A DNA stretch of 64,000 nt. Source: Siphonodentalium dalli (taxonomy: Eukaryota; Mollusca; Scaphopoda; Gadilida; Siphonodentaliidae). The position numbers and the translations under genes are program-made. The notes below the pieces were generated by a model that made no database searches, was not told where the DNA came from, and was given only the letters and a program-made list of their open reading frames with translations. The stretch lies in assembly GCA_032622095.1 (NCBI GenBank), contig CP136062.1, positions 144,604,351-144,668,350 of the forward strand. Direction: 5' to 3'. Positions 11,401-26,400 of this stretch are shown one piece after another. Each line of letters starts with the position of its first letter. Positions within the stretch are counted from its first letter, which is position 1.

Positions 11401-14400
11401 ACCAATTAAAGGGCAAAGAGATATATTTGCATAGATATATTATTGATGGTGTTATATGGTGCAGATTATTCAGATGGTTTCAGTATATAATCCCCATTCT
11501 ATGCAATGATTGTTTTGAGAAATGAGTACATTCACCAAGCTTATGTAATAAAATCCCACCGTTAACATTCTCGATAGGCAGCAAAACAATTTCGGACACG
11601 CAACATACTAATTACGCCTCCAGTGTGGATGCGCAATTTACAATGGTCCACGGTGGAGGTGGTAATTCAATTAGTTGGACTTGATATTTATTATTGGGGA
11701 CCACAAATTTATGAACCCAAGAAAAAGTAATAAATGGCTGAACCACTAAAATTGATACCAACAAATTTAAAGCCTTTTGCAATATACTCCAAACAAAAAT
11801 AATGAAGATGTCTAGAGTCTTTCAGGTTTGGTTTAACCCTTTACCCAACAGAAGGGCCCTGTGCCAATGCATTCTCTTATATATGCGAGTCGACCATAGG
11901 TCGCCTCGCATATATAAGAGAATGCATTGGCTTAACACATTAAAAATTATAAAATTGTTAAAGAATGTAAGAAAAAATGGTAAAAAAAGATTTTTTTTAG
12001 GCCAATGCACTCTCTTATATATGCGAGGCGACCTATGGTCGACTCGCATATATAAGAGAATGCATTGGCACAGGGCATAACTGTAACTATCACAATGTGG
12101 TCAAGGAGCCGGTTCCAATGATATCCATATTTGTATGGTTCTATTGAGACAGACCGAAGATATTTTAGGCTGTTGAAGCTTTATTTGGCCAATTTTGGCC
12201 GGTTTGTTGGGTAAAGGGTTAAAGAATATTTTATTTCTTACCAAAGATCAATATCGTTATGCAACACGAAACCAGTAAATATATAAAGAGTTCAAGGGAG
12301 GAAGAGGATTTGTCATTGGATGCTAATGTAGAGCCATCTACTCATTCAGTATTTCCAGAGACTATGAAAATTTACAGTTTGAAAAACCTCATGATACCTA
12401 GCAGAATTTTTTTATTTTTAGCCGTGTTTTCAAAATGGTAATAAAATACAAACCTTTGTTAGGAAACTGCAGAGAGATTGATAGAGTAGCTTTGTGTAAC
12501 CGTGAGGCGGGCAGCCGCTTATATTCAAACAGAACTTCCCAATAGGCATCATATCTCTCCTGCTATAGCTACACAAAATATTGGAAATAATAAATTTATG
12601 ATACAATCAAAGACTGAGTTTCACATCCTAGATACCGATAACAACAACATTTTATTCATAAAACATGTACTTACAATGCCAGATGATTCAATTTTCTGGG
12701 AAAACATTTCCAGTCCTTCCTTTATGTACCACCCCTCTCCATTTATTGAAGAGGGGAGTGAAACAAAATGGGGGTAAACTTAAGCCCATTCTTCTCATTG
12801 ATGAATATTATTATATTGCATTTTGTTCAAATTTATGTAATAATTTTGTACCTTTTGAGGATTGCGAATAAATATGTTTACATCAATTCTCAGGGAAAAT
12901 ATGACACAACAGAAATAGTATGAAATAAAGTAATTTAGCTGTAATTTTTGCAGTCATTCGTCATGACGCTATTCGTTTTTGATGCTGGGTAAAATAAATA
13001 ACAGAGAAAACTGGTATTTTATTTAACAGAAGAATTTTCCAATGAATATTCTGGACTCTAAATTTACTTCTTTAGACACTAAAGTTGAAACCACTATCTC
13101 TCTGAAGTTACATTATCATTTGGAAACCGAACTGTCAATTTATGAAAGGGTATGATAACATCATACAACCAAGTTTGAAATAGGAGTATAAAAATCAGGA
13201 GGTTACTCTAACATTACCCCTTTCTATACTGAATGGATTCTCCCAATCAGCTATAGAAGTATACATTGGAATGATCCATTATACATCTGGAGGGGTGTCC
13301 AGGAAATGTAAGCAGACAGACGAAAAGATAATTAATACAAGTGCAGAATGATTTATATTAAACGAACTCTGGTGATGTCAGATCTTCATGTACTGAATTT
13401 AAAATATGTGCACTGATGTCAGCTGCTGATGTTGGGAATTTATCCATGACTATTATAGTGTCTTTCAAAATGATACTTTTCAATTGTTTCACATTTAAAG
13501 ACAAGAACAGAGCAGTGAATTGGTTTGTGTAAACCAGCATAACTTACAGGCTCTAAAATCAATTAATGTATTAGAGCAGACAGCTGTTACCTAGCAACCA
13601 CTATACCCTGCACTCTAACCCTTCCTTGACTGGAGCTGTACTGGTGCAGCATTAAAAACCATGTGCCAGTGCATTCTCTTTTATAATCAAGTCTCCCATA
13701 GGCAGCCTTGCCTATATAAGAAAATGCACTGGCTTAAAAGGTAAATATTGTTAGGCCAATGTATTATCTTATATATGCAATGCTCCCTATGGGAGACGTG
13801 CCTATATAAGAGAATGCATTGGCACAGGGATTTCGCAAAATTTCAGGAAGCTCCAGTCATGTTTAGGTTAAGACTGGCTGTGGAATGATGTATTCAGCAA
13901 CTTTCCTGTTGAGCTTATAAAAACACATTTCTTGCCAATTCCAAGAGAGGTGATTTAGGTAAAGGTGGTCCCAATTGTCACAGGGCTGCTAAAATTACTT
14001 GATAATTCAAATCAAGGTTTGATTTTTTGGGGTCGTTGATCATCTACTAGGCCATATCATGATGTCCGTTTTGCGGGTTAAGGAAAAAACAGTGCAGAGG
14101 GTTAATTTCACTGGTCTGCTCCACTGCATGTAGAAATCACTGACTCCCCTGAAAGCAACAGACAAACTTGCCTAAATATATCAATCAGGCTACCATCCCT
14201 GCATGTGGATCAGATATCCATACTTATCGGGATTTGAACCAGTTTTCCCATCACGGGACAGATATGTTGACCTGAAGTGCCATGCACCTTACCATCCAAG
14301 TCACCTAATATTCCAAATCCCATTGAAGAATTGTATGAGTGACATTGTTTTGTACATGTTACTTATTGTCTATTGAGATAAGAGAGATAACTCTATTCTC

Positions 14401-17400
14401 CTGTTCCACAAAAAGCATGGTCTTTGTTGATGGCATGAAGTAACGGAAGATTTTTGTGCACATTGTGCTGGACAAACATGACATTGCGCTAACTAAACAT
14501 GACTCAGCCAGTGTGTATGACCTGATATTCCTGGATGGAATACAAATTGGAAAGTCTATCAAACTGAGAGCTTGATAAATTTTGTGGTACTGTGACGGTG
14601 TAATTTAGCCCTAGTATATATATAACTAATACAAGTTAATACTGACAACTAGCAGCTAACATATTCATCCATATCACCGGTATTTACGACATCCCGTTTA
14701 CCCTCTCTACTTCGCTGTTTCGATCCGTCCCTGTAACTATTACTCTGTAACTTTAGCCCAATGCTCAACGCTCTAGTATCGCTATTTTAAATACCACAGG
14801 TAAGCTCAATGCTGATTGGATGAGACACAGCCGCGCGTAAAGTTGTCAAAGGTTAGACAGTTTCGCAGGGTTTCGATTGTTTTACCTGTCTTGTCAGAAA
14901 GTATTGTCTTCAAGTCTTGTTTATATTGTCGTCTAAATGTCGTCAAGTTATGGTTATGGTTGAAGATTATGGTTGAACGCAGATTATGCTGACATAGTGG
15001 CCTATGTCCCATTGAACTGGTATGTTCACAGTTTCTATATTTTATCGTTATAATCACGTTTTTATTAATACTTTTGTCTTCAAGTAGTTCAGCATAGAGT
15101 TTGTCCATTTTGACATAAAGTATATACAGCTCAATAGTTAGGAATATATTTCCTATCTTAATTATATTTTAATGTGATTACTTTTGTGAGGTTATCTCCT
15201 GATAACCTGAGATGCCAGTTTGTAGATATCTCAATTAAATAGATTGGATATCTGGCATCTCTTGTATTTTCAGGAACTCCTCAAGTTCCTTTAACATATA
15301 TTTGTGTATGCACCTATGCGTGCTTATCATGTATGCAAATGGTAATATATTTGCATTTGGTTGCAGGGCCTATTCTATGCATATACTGGTGTATGATAAC
15401 ACTCTCTGTGTTATGTGTGCAGACTATGCCAGTCTGTAGATGTTGTTTGAAGTGATTGTAAGCTATAACTATATAAATTTAATGTCAAAAGGCTCGAGGA
15501 CATTTATATAGAATGGACCCATAGTAACCCTCTGACAGTACATGATGCTAATGTTGAAACGATTACATCCAGTGTCAATTTTCTTATATATGTGTTAGAC
15601 TAAGTCAATTAAAAACTAATCAATTATTTTTTTAATCTCTTTGACTTTGATTTTGTTAGTTGTTTTGTTATTAATCTGTTCTTCTTTGTTTTATTTTTCT
15701 CAATGATCGTATGGTTTGTTTTTTTCAATTCGGCCATAGTTTTAATAAAATGGTCACAGAATTTTCTGGCCAGCGCCGGCCCTGGTAATTAAGGAATGAC
15801 TTTACTGCACCTGTTTGTTCACTTGAACTAGTACCAATACATTACAAACAAGAGCATCGCTAGGGCGAGACAAAATATGCCCTTTAGCCATTTCGAGTTG
15901 TACTACCGTAAAAATACAATAACATTTTGAGAATATCTGAAATACCCCTAATTTCAATGGCAAAATGCTGTCAAGTTCTAAGTCGAAAAAGGGCCGTAAC
16001 ACATGTAAAAATAACTGGACAGAACCCATATTCGGACATGGCCTGTACATTTAGCTGGGAAATACACATACCAACTCAAATAATCCAAACTGGAGTTATC
16101 GGTCGGAAACCAAAAATGTTAACGGACTGACATACAAACAGACAGACTGATTACATAATATGCCCTCTTTTCAAAAGGTTGCATGAAAACACCAACACAT
16201 ACATATATGTACTCACACTGATGAAATGAGATGACACAGCAGATACTCAGCAACTAAGCTATCTCCCAGTAAAAGATGCTCTAGTATAGACAACAGCTTG
16301 CTTCTCAAGATGGCGACCTCGTCTCTATGTGTATTGCTCTCAACTGTGAACATGAAATATCAACGTCAACACGGTTCATTTATGTTATCCATATGTTATA
16401 AATAACTTGAAAAAAAAAATTCAATTAATGATGGTGTATCTCTTCCCTGTATTTTATTGATTTTGGAGAAATCTGAGAAAAGTTTCGGTACTAATGACGG
16501 TGGTGGACTTACCTCCAGAGACAGTCTGAGGTAGGTGTGGAATATTGTGTTTTAGCTCATGAGTCATTACAGCATGCAGTCTTGGTACTAATGACGGAGG
16601 TGAACTTACCTCCAGAGATAGTCTGAGGTACTTGTGGATTGTTGTGTTTTAGTTTATGAGTAATTACAGCATGCAGTCTGGGTACCTAATGACGGTGGTG
16701 GACTTACCTCCAGAGACAGTCTGAGGTAGGTGTGGATTATTGTGTTTTAGCTTATGAGTCATTACAGCATGCAGTCTCGGTTCTAATGACGGAGGTGAAC
16801 TTACCTCCAGAGAGTCTGAGATACATGAGGATTATTATGTTTTGGTTTATGAGTAATTACAGCATGCAGTCTGGGTACCTAATGACGGTGGTGGACTTAC
16901 CTCCAGAGAGAGTCTGAGGTAGGTGTGGATTATTGTGTTTTAGCTTATGAGTCATTACAGCATGCAGCCTTGGTACTAATGATGGCGGAGGACTGTGCGC
17001 ATTCTTTTCCTCGGGAGTTGATAAGTCAATGTCCTCCATAGCACCTTCTTCACTGAAATCAATAATAAACTGAAAATTGTTTTGTATATAAACTGATAAA
17101 AGCAAATTTAACAATTTTTAGAAAGCTATTGTCTGAGCTGTCCCAGTCAGGGTGACTGAAGACATCTTGAACAGGTAGATGTCCAACCCTTTCTATACTA
17201 AATACTCATTGACAAGTAGTTATCCTGTACAAAATGTTCAGATAATAAGTTCAACAAACGAACTTATTATCTAAACAGTTGCCTCCAATTAATAGGAATC
17301 CCTCTGCACTTCTATTATCTGTTGTCGTCTGCTTTTATTTGCTGAACATCCCTCAAACTGAACAATAGGCTGTCCGACGTATAAATTTATAATTGGATGG

Positions 17401-20400
17401 GAGAATCCATTTCATCATCTACATTGTATTTGTTAAAATATTAATGGGAGAGGGGCAGATGTAAGTTGTCAAAACTTGTGCCCCGATCCCTCTTGTAATA
17501 TTATAATAAATAAAAATATGTTCAAACAAACAAAAAATCCGTTTAGTACAGACTTGGTTAATAGTCTGGAACAAATAAGAGGGAATTCCATTTTCTTCAA
17601 AACTATAATGTCACAGTCAGCCAACCACAAATAACGGCCCTATGGGAGACTCGCATATATCTAAGAGAATGCACTGGAACAGGTTCTTTAATGCTGCACA
17701 AGCGCAATTCCCCATCATGAAAGGGTTAAAGCACTCCAGACGGCGAACATCCATACCAAATTTAATTGAGAACCGATAAGCCATGGAAAAAGTTAATTGT
17801 GAACCTCAATACCAAATTTCACTCAGATCCGATAACCCATGGCTGAAATAAATGCCCAGAAAAATAGAAGCCAGTCTAACGGCTAAACAGACAGACTGAC
17901 AAAATTCAGTATACCACCCAATTTTAATCCAAAAGGGTGTGAGTATAATAACAATGATTTGCATACATACCCGGATGAAGCTTCATAAGCCAGTGATGGA
18001 TCAACTGAGAGGATGCCTACAAACTCCACACTTTCATTAAGCTTGATTGAATCAATATTGTCATACACCTGAAAAATATGACACCAATATGTAGTTTTTA
18101 TGTTTACCCATACCATGTATGGTAAACATAGTGTCGTTGTCCGGATTGACCACTCGTCGTGTGTCCGTCCGTCCGTCCGTCCGTGTTTACTAATGACTAC
18201 TTATGTGGCTAAGATTGTGTAAAATGGATATTTATGTGCATAACTTCCGTTACGTGGCTAGCCACGTAACATAACAGCTTTCAGATGGACGTTCTAAAAT
18301 GATCTATTTGGCCTAATCAGCTTATTTAATTTTGTAGTCACTCAAAATTTGGAGAAAAAAAGTCCATCGATTTAGACATCCAAGACCCGTCAATAGGAGA
18401 TGTCGGACACTGACAAGACATTTATGTGGCTAGCCACACAATCACGGACCTGTCAGTTTCTCCTATTCCACTGTCCCAGTTGCTGTGAGCAAGTTTTTGA
18501 GTTTTAATCAGCTTCTTCTGCTATAATTCCAACATGTTATGAATCCATAATCTGGAGTTTTATCACTATCTACTACTTGATAGCCACTTAAAATTTTATG
18601 GCTACTTGAGAAGCCACATAAAAACTAAAGCCACATTACCATTTCTAGCCACATAGGTCGAAGCCACATATCTACCCATTTGTTGGTACGTCCGTCTGTC
18701 TGTCCATCCGTCTGTCCGTCCGTAGACACGTTACGTGTAATGCGATAACTCAAACATTTTTAACCTGATCAAAACCAAATTTTGTATATGGGGTTTTCAG
18801 CCCAAAATACAGATCGAGTTCGAATATGGGTTTGATCCGACTTTTTTTGACAGAGTTATGGCCCTTTTTCGACTTAGAATTCACGCATTCTGCCATAACT
18901 CAAACATTTTTTATCTGATCGGAACCAAATTTGGTATGTGAGTTTCTTGGCCCAAAATACAGATCGAGTTCGATCGGAGTTTTTTTTACGGAGTTATGGC
19001 CCTTTTTCGACTTAGAATTAATTAATTCTGCCATATTAAACTCAAACATTTTTTATCTGATTGGAACCAAATTTGGTGTATGAGTTTCTCAGACCAACAT
19101 ACAGATTGAGTTCGGATATGGGTTTGATCGGATTTTTTTAAATGGAGTTATGGTCCTTTGACATATGATTCACACATACATGTACTTCGATAAATCAACC
19201 ATTTTTCATCTGATAGGAACCAAATTTGGTATGTTAGTTTCTCAACTCAAAATACAGAACGAGTTTGAATATGGGTTAGATCCAATTTGTTATACCAGAG
19301 ATATGGCCCTTTTTAAACTAAGAATTATCCAGATTATAACCCAAGTAACTTACAATTAATGAATACCTGCTTCTCTGTGAGCAAGATAAAAGACAATATA
19401 ATTTATTGCTTTGAGAGTTATTTATAGCCCTCATATGTTAGCTCTGTATAAGAGACACAGTTAGTGAATTATTGGATAAATTGATTTAGCTATCTTTTTA
19501 ACCACAACTTAGCCATGTGAATTTATTTAACTAGACCAATGGAGCTCTCTAAGTCCTTGGATGATGGGACTACATTGGATCAAACAGGGCAGAGATAGGT
19601 GATTTAACCCCTTTTACCCATTCCATGTCTTTTAACCTATTCCATTAAATAAATAATTATATTATTTTGATATCTCACATGGCAATTTGCAACAACATGA
19701 ATAGAACTGCTCACACTATGATAGTGGTGACAGGCTCTTGAGTTTAGATGTTATATTAACCCTTCTATATTGACTCATACATTCCAATAATTTGTGTTAT
19801 TACTGGTTATTATGTACATTTGTCATATACTACTTTAGATCATAACAGTATACTCTATAATTCAACATTAAAAGATTATGATTCTGATCTTAACAATTTA
19901 CTATCGCCAAGGGATGGGTTAAACATCTGCCGATCGTGATCGGCCTCTCGTTGTATTCCAAATAAATGTGCATTCCTTAATCATGGTTCTTGCACCGAAT
20001 TTAATATCAAATTCAAGGGTTTTCAAGTAGTGTAGGGGGTCGAAATTCAAGGGTTTTCAAGGAGGTATATACTCGAAAATCAAGGGTTTTCAAGGACACT
20101 GGGTTACCATTGATCATATTACCTCAAACAGTATAGTACTTAGTATATATGTAACAGTAGTCACTAGCAAGTATTTGTGAATACAAGATGCAATCAGAAT
20201 TTTATGAGTTGAGACAAACAGCAATACTACATACTCTATTATATTAGCAGCATTAAAACAATATTTTGTTTGTTTCTCTAGCCTCTAGGGTTAGAAATAT
20301 GTAACTATCTCTTTCAATTTATTTATTACAACAATTATCAAATAAGCTCACTTTAGTAAAAGTAAGTAGAATGGAGGCAAAGTTTCCAGTCAGGGTGCCC

Positions 20401-23400
20401 CATAATATGAAGATAATTGGATAATAGATTGCTGGGCTTTTCGCTACCCATATATTTCTGACTACATTATGAACTACTGATACCCCCCCCCCCTTTTGTG
20501 AACAAACATACCGGTAGTTATGGTGTAGCCAGATAGACAACTTCAACTGCATTGACAATGTCAGTGTTCGGTTGACGTCATTGGTGGCCTTCCTGTGTTT
20601 GCTGCTATTAATCATTTGATGTGCGATCGTAACGCATGCTCACCCATATTTCCAACGTTTATTTCCCTCATGCATATCTTGCATCTTGCGGCATGAAAAT
20701 TTTAGGGAATCTCCTGTAACCATGCACTGCTTGTGTTTTCCATCGAGATTGGAACCTATATTGTCCGTGTTTTGACATTTTATTGAATTTAATTTATCGC
20801 CTATTTGTTTGTTTTTTTACATTCTGAACAGATGATGCAGTCGGCCAATCAAAATCATCAGTATCGAGCGTGAAACAGGCTGCCGGACTCTCCGCCAATC
20901 ACATGCGCCATTACAAATTGCATTAGGTCGAACAGCAATTACGGTTGCTATTTATAATTACGGATTTTCCATGCAGTAGGGGATTCCCTGACAGAACAAA
21001 TTTAATTTCCCGGAATCCGATAATCACCAAATAAAGTTACTTCTCCGGGGCAGGGGCAGGGAAATGAGAAATTCAAGTATATATTTAGAGGCAGGGGTGC
21101 TATTCAAGTACATGCTGGCATGGCATGGAATTCAAGGGTATTCATGGCTCTGGAAAAATAATTTTCAAATTCAAGTACGTTCAAGTATATTCAAGTACCC
21201 GCGGGAACCCTGTTAAAATGCAGGGTGGGAATCATGATGATTTTTAATATCGTGCACACCCAAATGAACAATATTTTTGAGAGAGATCTGTGGCACAACC
21301 AAATATATATTTGTCAGAGTTATGGAGATAGTTAGTTATCTTTGTCATTAACTGAGAGCATTGGGCCAAAAAAAAAATATTTGATTCTGAGGCAATTTTT
21401 TTTTTAATCAATGCAGGCACGAGGGTTTTATTTTTATTTTGTATTTTGTTTCTGGCCATAGACTAGCATAGTAAGCATGGGTTATTATACCTTTCCAGGT
21501 TCAGATAATTTATTAAAACACCAGGTATCCGATTCATATAGAAATACGGAGCTTAAATACAGTCGCAACGAAAAGATAAAGTGATCTTCCAAACTATCAT
21601 ACAAAGTCTTAGTTCACTTATTCCGCTGACTAATTAGAGACTGTATATGTACTGCATTGGATGATAGACAATAAAACTTTTTTTAAAAACATGGCCAATA
21701 TACACTGATTGTCAAACTGAGTTTTTATTGCGTACCCGCATTTGATCTTTCAATATTCAACTTCGTGCTGACTGCAGGTCAAAATATAGAACACATTTTA
21801 CCAATAAACTAGGGAGGTTTGGACAGCCTGTGGTGATATAATTATCGTTGCCAATGGTCTTTTGTTTTCCATGTAAAAAAGATTTTTCTGGAAAAATTAA
21901 TAAAAAATTGTGTTCTAAAATGTGATTAATCTAAAACTGATGTCGTATTTTAGTTTTGAAATTGTTCCCTACAGGACAATTCTGATTGGATTGTACAACA
22001 TGAACAGAGGGCGTTTCCTCCTGATCCTGTGTGACAAGGACACATTTAGACTGGAGAAAACACCAAAACTTACAATGTTGTGTAAGTCATGACTCGCTAG
22101 TATATAAATGGACATGGCTCATTCGAGCTTCCAAATTTTTTGTACATAATTTGGAATGAGATATAAGATAGGTTGACAAATATGTGAAATATTGATATAC
22201 TGGCTTCATATGCTCTGAAAAATACTTGCCATGGTCACAGCCATTTATCAGCTGTTTACAATTTTGTGCACAGAAGTGAAACAAACACTCTTTATTTGTA
22301 CCATATCAGGAATAGAATAAATGGAACGCTCTTTTTTGTTCCACGCCGTGCACATGGATGTTGTTTGTTTGGGACCCAAAACTGTGTTCAGAGTTGTAAT
22401 TTTTATTACTTCAATGCATCTTTCTGTGACATATAATGGCCATAGAAAGGTAATTGAAGTATTTATCAACCTATTCTGATAACGGGGAAAAGTTCAAAAG
22501 CGAATATTATCAGGTGTATTTTGGAGCGCAAACAGGCCATGTGGCTTTCACTTATAAAAGTTTGTATAATGATATGTTTTTCTCAAAATCAGGAGAATAT
22601 CAACATGAAACTTTCTCTCATATAACAACTGTAGTAGAAACAGAGTTCATGCTGTCGTTGGCCAATGGCAAGTATTTTTGGAAAATGGTCAAAGACAATT
22701 TTATTTTGCCAAACTTTTTAACCAAAATGTTTCAAGTCTATTTTTAGCAATGACCTCTCTGGTTATTATCAGACCTTCATGAAATCCTTCATGTGTTAAC
22801 AGGTAATTAGCAGTTGCACGCCTTTATGACTAACAAGTTATCAAAAGTCACACATTTTGTATTTATCGAAACAATGAGGATTAGGCCAAAACAAAATGAA
22901 TGCGTGTTTCCCGTAACCCGACCGACCGTCTTCAAAACCCCCCCCGACCCAAGTTCATTTTATTGGTTTTAAATAAAAAAAATCAATCTATAAACCGACC
23001 GACCGCACTGATAACCAAACTATGTACGCGTGGTTCCATTTTATCTGATTCACCTCGCGAGATAAATGATATCTTTGATATATTTATATATTTTTTGCAA
23101 AGCCACATCGCCCCTCTTCAAACGGTAAGTCAAATTACGACCGGAAGATCACGAGTTATCGTTCCTCTTCGCTGACCGGATGCACGTGTTGTGTTGATAT
23201 GGGAGTGTGTTCATGGGAGTGTGATGGCCGAGTGGTTAGCGTGTTCGATTACCGGCGAGAGGTTTCGTTTGGACCCCGGATCGATTCACCTCGATCCTCG
23301 ACAAAACAAAAGTCGGGAGTTCTGAGCGTGCCTCTATAAAGTACCGTGTATGCCTCACTGAGGTGTCGTTAAGCGGTAATCCTCTCCCGCCCAGTGTCAT

Positions 23401-26400
23401 GTACAGAGATGACACTGGTTTGATCACGCCGTCCTATCAGGTGGGGACGTTAATGGCTGTCCCGTGTACAACCATGTGTGCACGTTAAAGAACCCTACTG
23501 TTGGCAACGATCCCCAGGTTAATGGCAAAATTCCTGTCTAAATTCCTCCCTTCGGGGCGTAAAGTTGATAGACATTTCTGGTGATGGCGTAATAGAGTTA
23601 TCTCTCTTCAATCTACATAACTGTGTATATATATAGTACATTGTAGCAACGTCGGCGGGTACGCTTACATGTGCGGCAACACAGACCAAAGGCTCATCCA
23701 AGTTTGAGTCCACTGTGCGCAGGTCAAAGGCTGATTTCAGGTCTACTGTGGCTTCGCATGTAGAGGGTGACGTTACGATATAAAAACATGTGTTTGTATA
23801 ATATAGTACATTGTAGGATTCTACCCCATCTGATGGGGGTGCGCCGACAAGTCAACGGCGGAATTTACTCATACCATACCATACCATATGGCGTATTCTT
23901 GAGTGTATTTGAGCAAAAAAGCTGTAGCCAGCTGTAGCCGGCTGTGACTTATAAGACATGCACAGTAGGAAGCTACGGCGGCCAGGGAAATGAATGGCGA
24001 CTATCACTAAACATTGTACTCCGACTCTGATTCGAGAATTTCTTATCGGGGAGATATTTTTTTAATACTGCTCCCTGGGGACACATAATTGTCATTCTCA
24101 TTTTGTTGGCATCAAACTAGATAGTTTATATCTATGATATATTTATTGTTTGGTGAATAATTAAACTTATTTCGTAAAAATATATATAATTATATCTTTC
24201 TTGCATATATCAGTTTTATCACCAATTTGTTGGTTGCTCTGGATCATTCTATGGTGTTTGATGGTGGTTAGGCATGGCCCACACAAGACCATAAAAAAAA
24301 TAAAATGAAAAAATAAAATAAAATGAAAAGCCTACCGCCCGCCCATATTTTTTTTGGGCTCGTTACGGGAAACACGCATTCATTTTGTTTTGGCCTTAGC
24401 AGCTAGAATGTTGTCCTTTCTTAACCGAGTGACAAACTTTACTGCTTGTGGCTTCAAGATATTAAGACAATGTAGGTAAATCAATGATATAAGTTTATGT
24501 TAATGGCGAAACCAACAGTAATGCCCTATGACTCCTTAACCACAGCAGAATTATGGGTAATTTTTCAGGATTTCAGTGAGAGCTTTCCGATGAATGGCAA
24601 CAAGCCATATTTCCAACTAAATCCTGAATTCTGCTGAGGTTAAGGAGTCGATTATTTAGGGCATTACTATATTTCAGTTTTTGCACTTTCCGTCCTTGCA
24701 TATTTCTGTTGTCACTTTTGTCCAACTAGAAATTTGTCAGTTATTTTATGCTTGTGTTAAATAGTTTCGGTGTCTAAATAATCCAAGTTTCCTGGTTCAA
24801 TTTGGCCAAAGTTTCTGAAAAATTACCGAACAAATTCAGGAATGGGCAAAATATGGCCAATAAAATTTTCTGGCCAGAGTTAACCCTGAGCATGCTAAGT
24901 TGAATAGATTAGCATGCTAAGTTGAATAGATTTGCATGCTAAGGTGAATAGATTAGCATGCTGAGGTGAATAGATTAGCATGCTAAGGCGAATAGATCAG
25001 CATGCTAAGGTGAATTGATTAGCATGCTGAGGTATTAGATTATAGATACCAATTTTACTTCCAGAGAACAATAATTATTTATGCTGCCTTTAAAGTTTGA
25101 TTCTCTTGGGATAGAACAGTTTAGGAGACCATGATATTATACCTTAACTATGCATGGTGGACCAGCTTCCTCTGGCAGTGGATAGTTGAGATCTAACACG
25201 GATAGACCATTATCTGCAAAACAAATCAAGATATTAGGGTAACAAGAGCACCGCTAGGGTGTGGCAAAAATGCCTGTGGTAATTTCAACAAAGGGCCATA
25301 ACTCTGGTGAAAATTGGCGTGGAAAACCCAAATTCAAACTGGGCTGGTAAACTGACATACCAAATTTTATTTAATTTAACCGGAAACGAAAATTCGTTCA
25401 GTTCAGGCAGAACTCAAATTCGAACTTGACCTGTATTTTTTTTGCTAGTAAACCCACATACCAAATTTCATTCCATTCAGTTGAGACCAACTAAAGTTAT
25501 CATATGGAAACGAAAAAGAGACCAATAACAGAATATGACCCATATTTTCAAATACGAGTGTGAAAAACCTTGAATATTAGGTATCCTGTCCCACCTGCAG
25601 ATTTCCTAAGCCAAGATTTTGAAATTTTAATGTAAAATTGATTGCAGATATAGGCATTTTCTACCAATATGCTGCTAATAATAATTTGGACGCTACAATA
25701 CAATACTAATATATTAGCTCATGTAACCAAATTTTATGAAAGCGATAATTATGAATGTTAGATAGCGATTACTGCAGGCCATAAAATGTTATTGCCATGC
25801 AATTTAAAGCATATTTGCCTCAAGCTTCGTACCAACAACTTAGAAGTCAATTTACAGATAAGATACAAACAATCCTACAACACAATTGGATATTTCTCTG
25901 CCTGCTATTTGCTTAATTATATTGCCTAGTAGTCATTTCTACACTAAATGATTTCTCCCATTCAGTTATAAGGCATAAATTTGAATGGTCTATTATCCAT
26001 TTGGAGGGGATGTTCAGGATACACTAGCAGACATGTCAGACAAAAAGATAATACGAGTGCTGAAGGGTTAAATACCCAAACAAAATGGAAGAGTAGAAAT
26101 TTACAGTGTATACCTTACAACTGAATGGGAAAATCCACAAAGAACAGTTAAATATGAAATATCAGTCAGAATTGTGTAAATAGGAGACCTTTCAAATTTC
26201 AAATAAATTTTTTATATGAGGCGATGGAGCTACCTAAGAACACTACATATTATATCATATTGAAGTAAAATGGGAGTTAAATTTCTCATTTGAACTTCAA
26301 ATAAATACACGACATACGGCTCTATTAAATACATGACATAAGGCTCTACAGGCTTTAAATACACTGAATAAACTTTACAAAGTTATATATAAATTTTTCT

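Larger units (their letters stand above)
11837..12218. mobile_element. TTAA-flanked MITE (piggyBac-like) carrying the double-hairpin module
   Basis: Flanked by TTAA (11833-11836 and 12219-12222). Terminal inverted repeats are CCCTTTACCCAACA and TGTTGGGTAAAGGG. A TTAA target with termini beginning CCC is the hallmark of the piggyBac superfamily (established). At 382 bp with no transposase it is non-autonomous. The middle carries two 69-nt hairpins (listed separately). Confidence 0.85.

Noticed and set aside
13358-13540. 60-codon minus-strand frame considered as an exon
   Set aside because: No match to MCMBP and the flanking exons already join in phase.
23221-23310. tRNA gene (Ser/Leu type)
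   Set aside because: A and B boxes are present but arms do not pair well and the sequence continues into a SINE body and tail.
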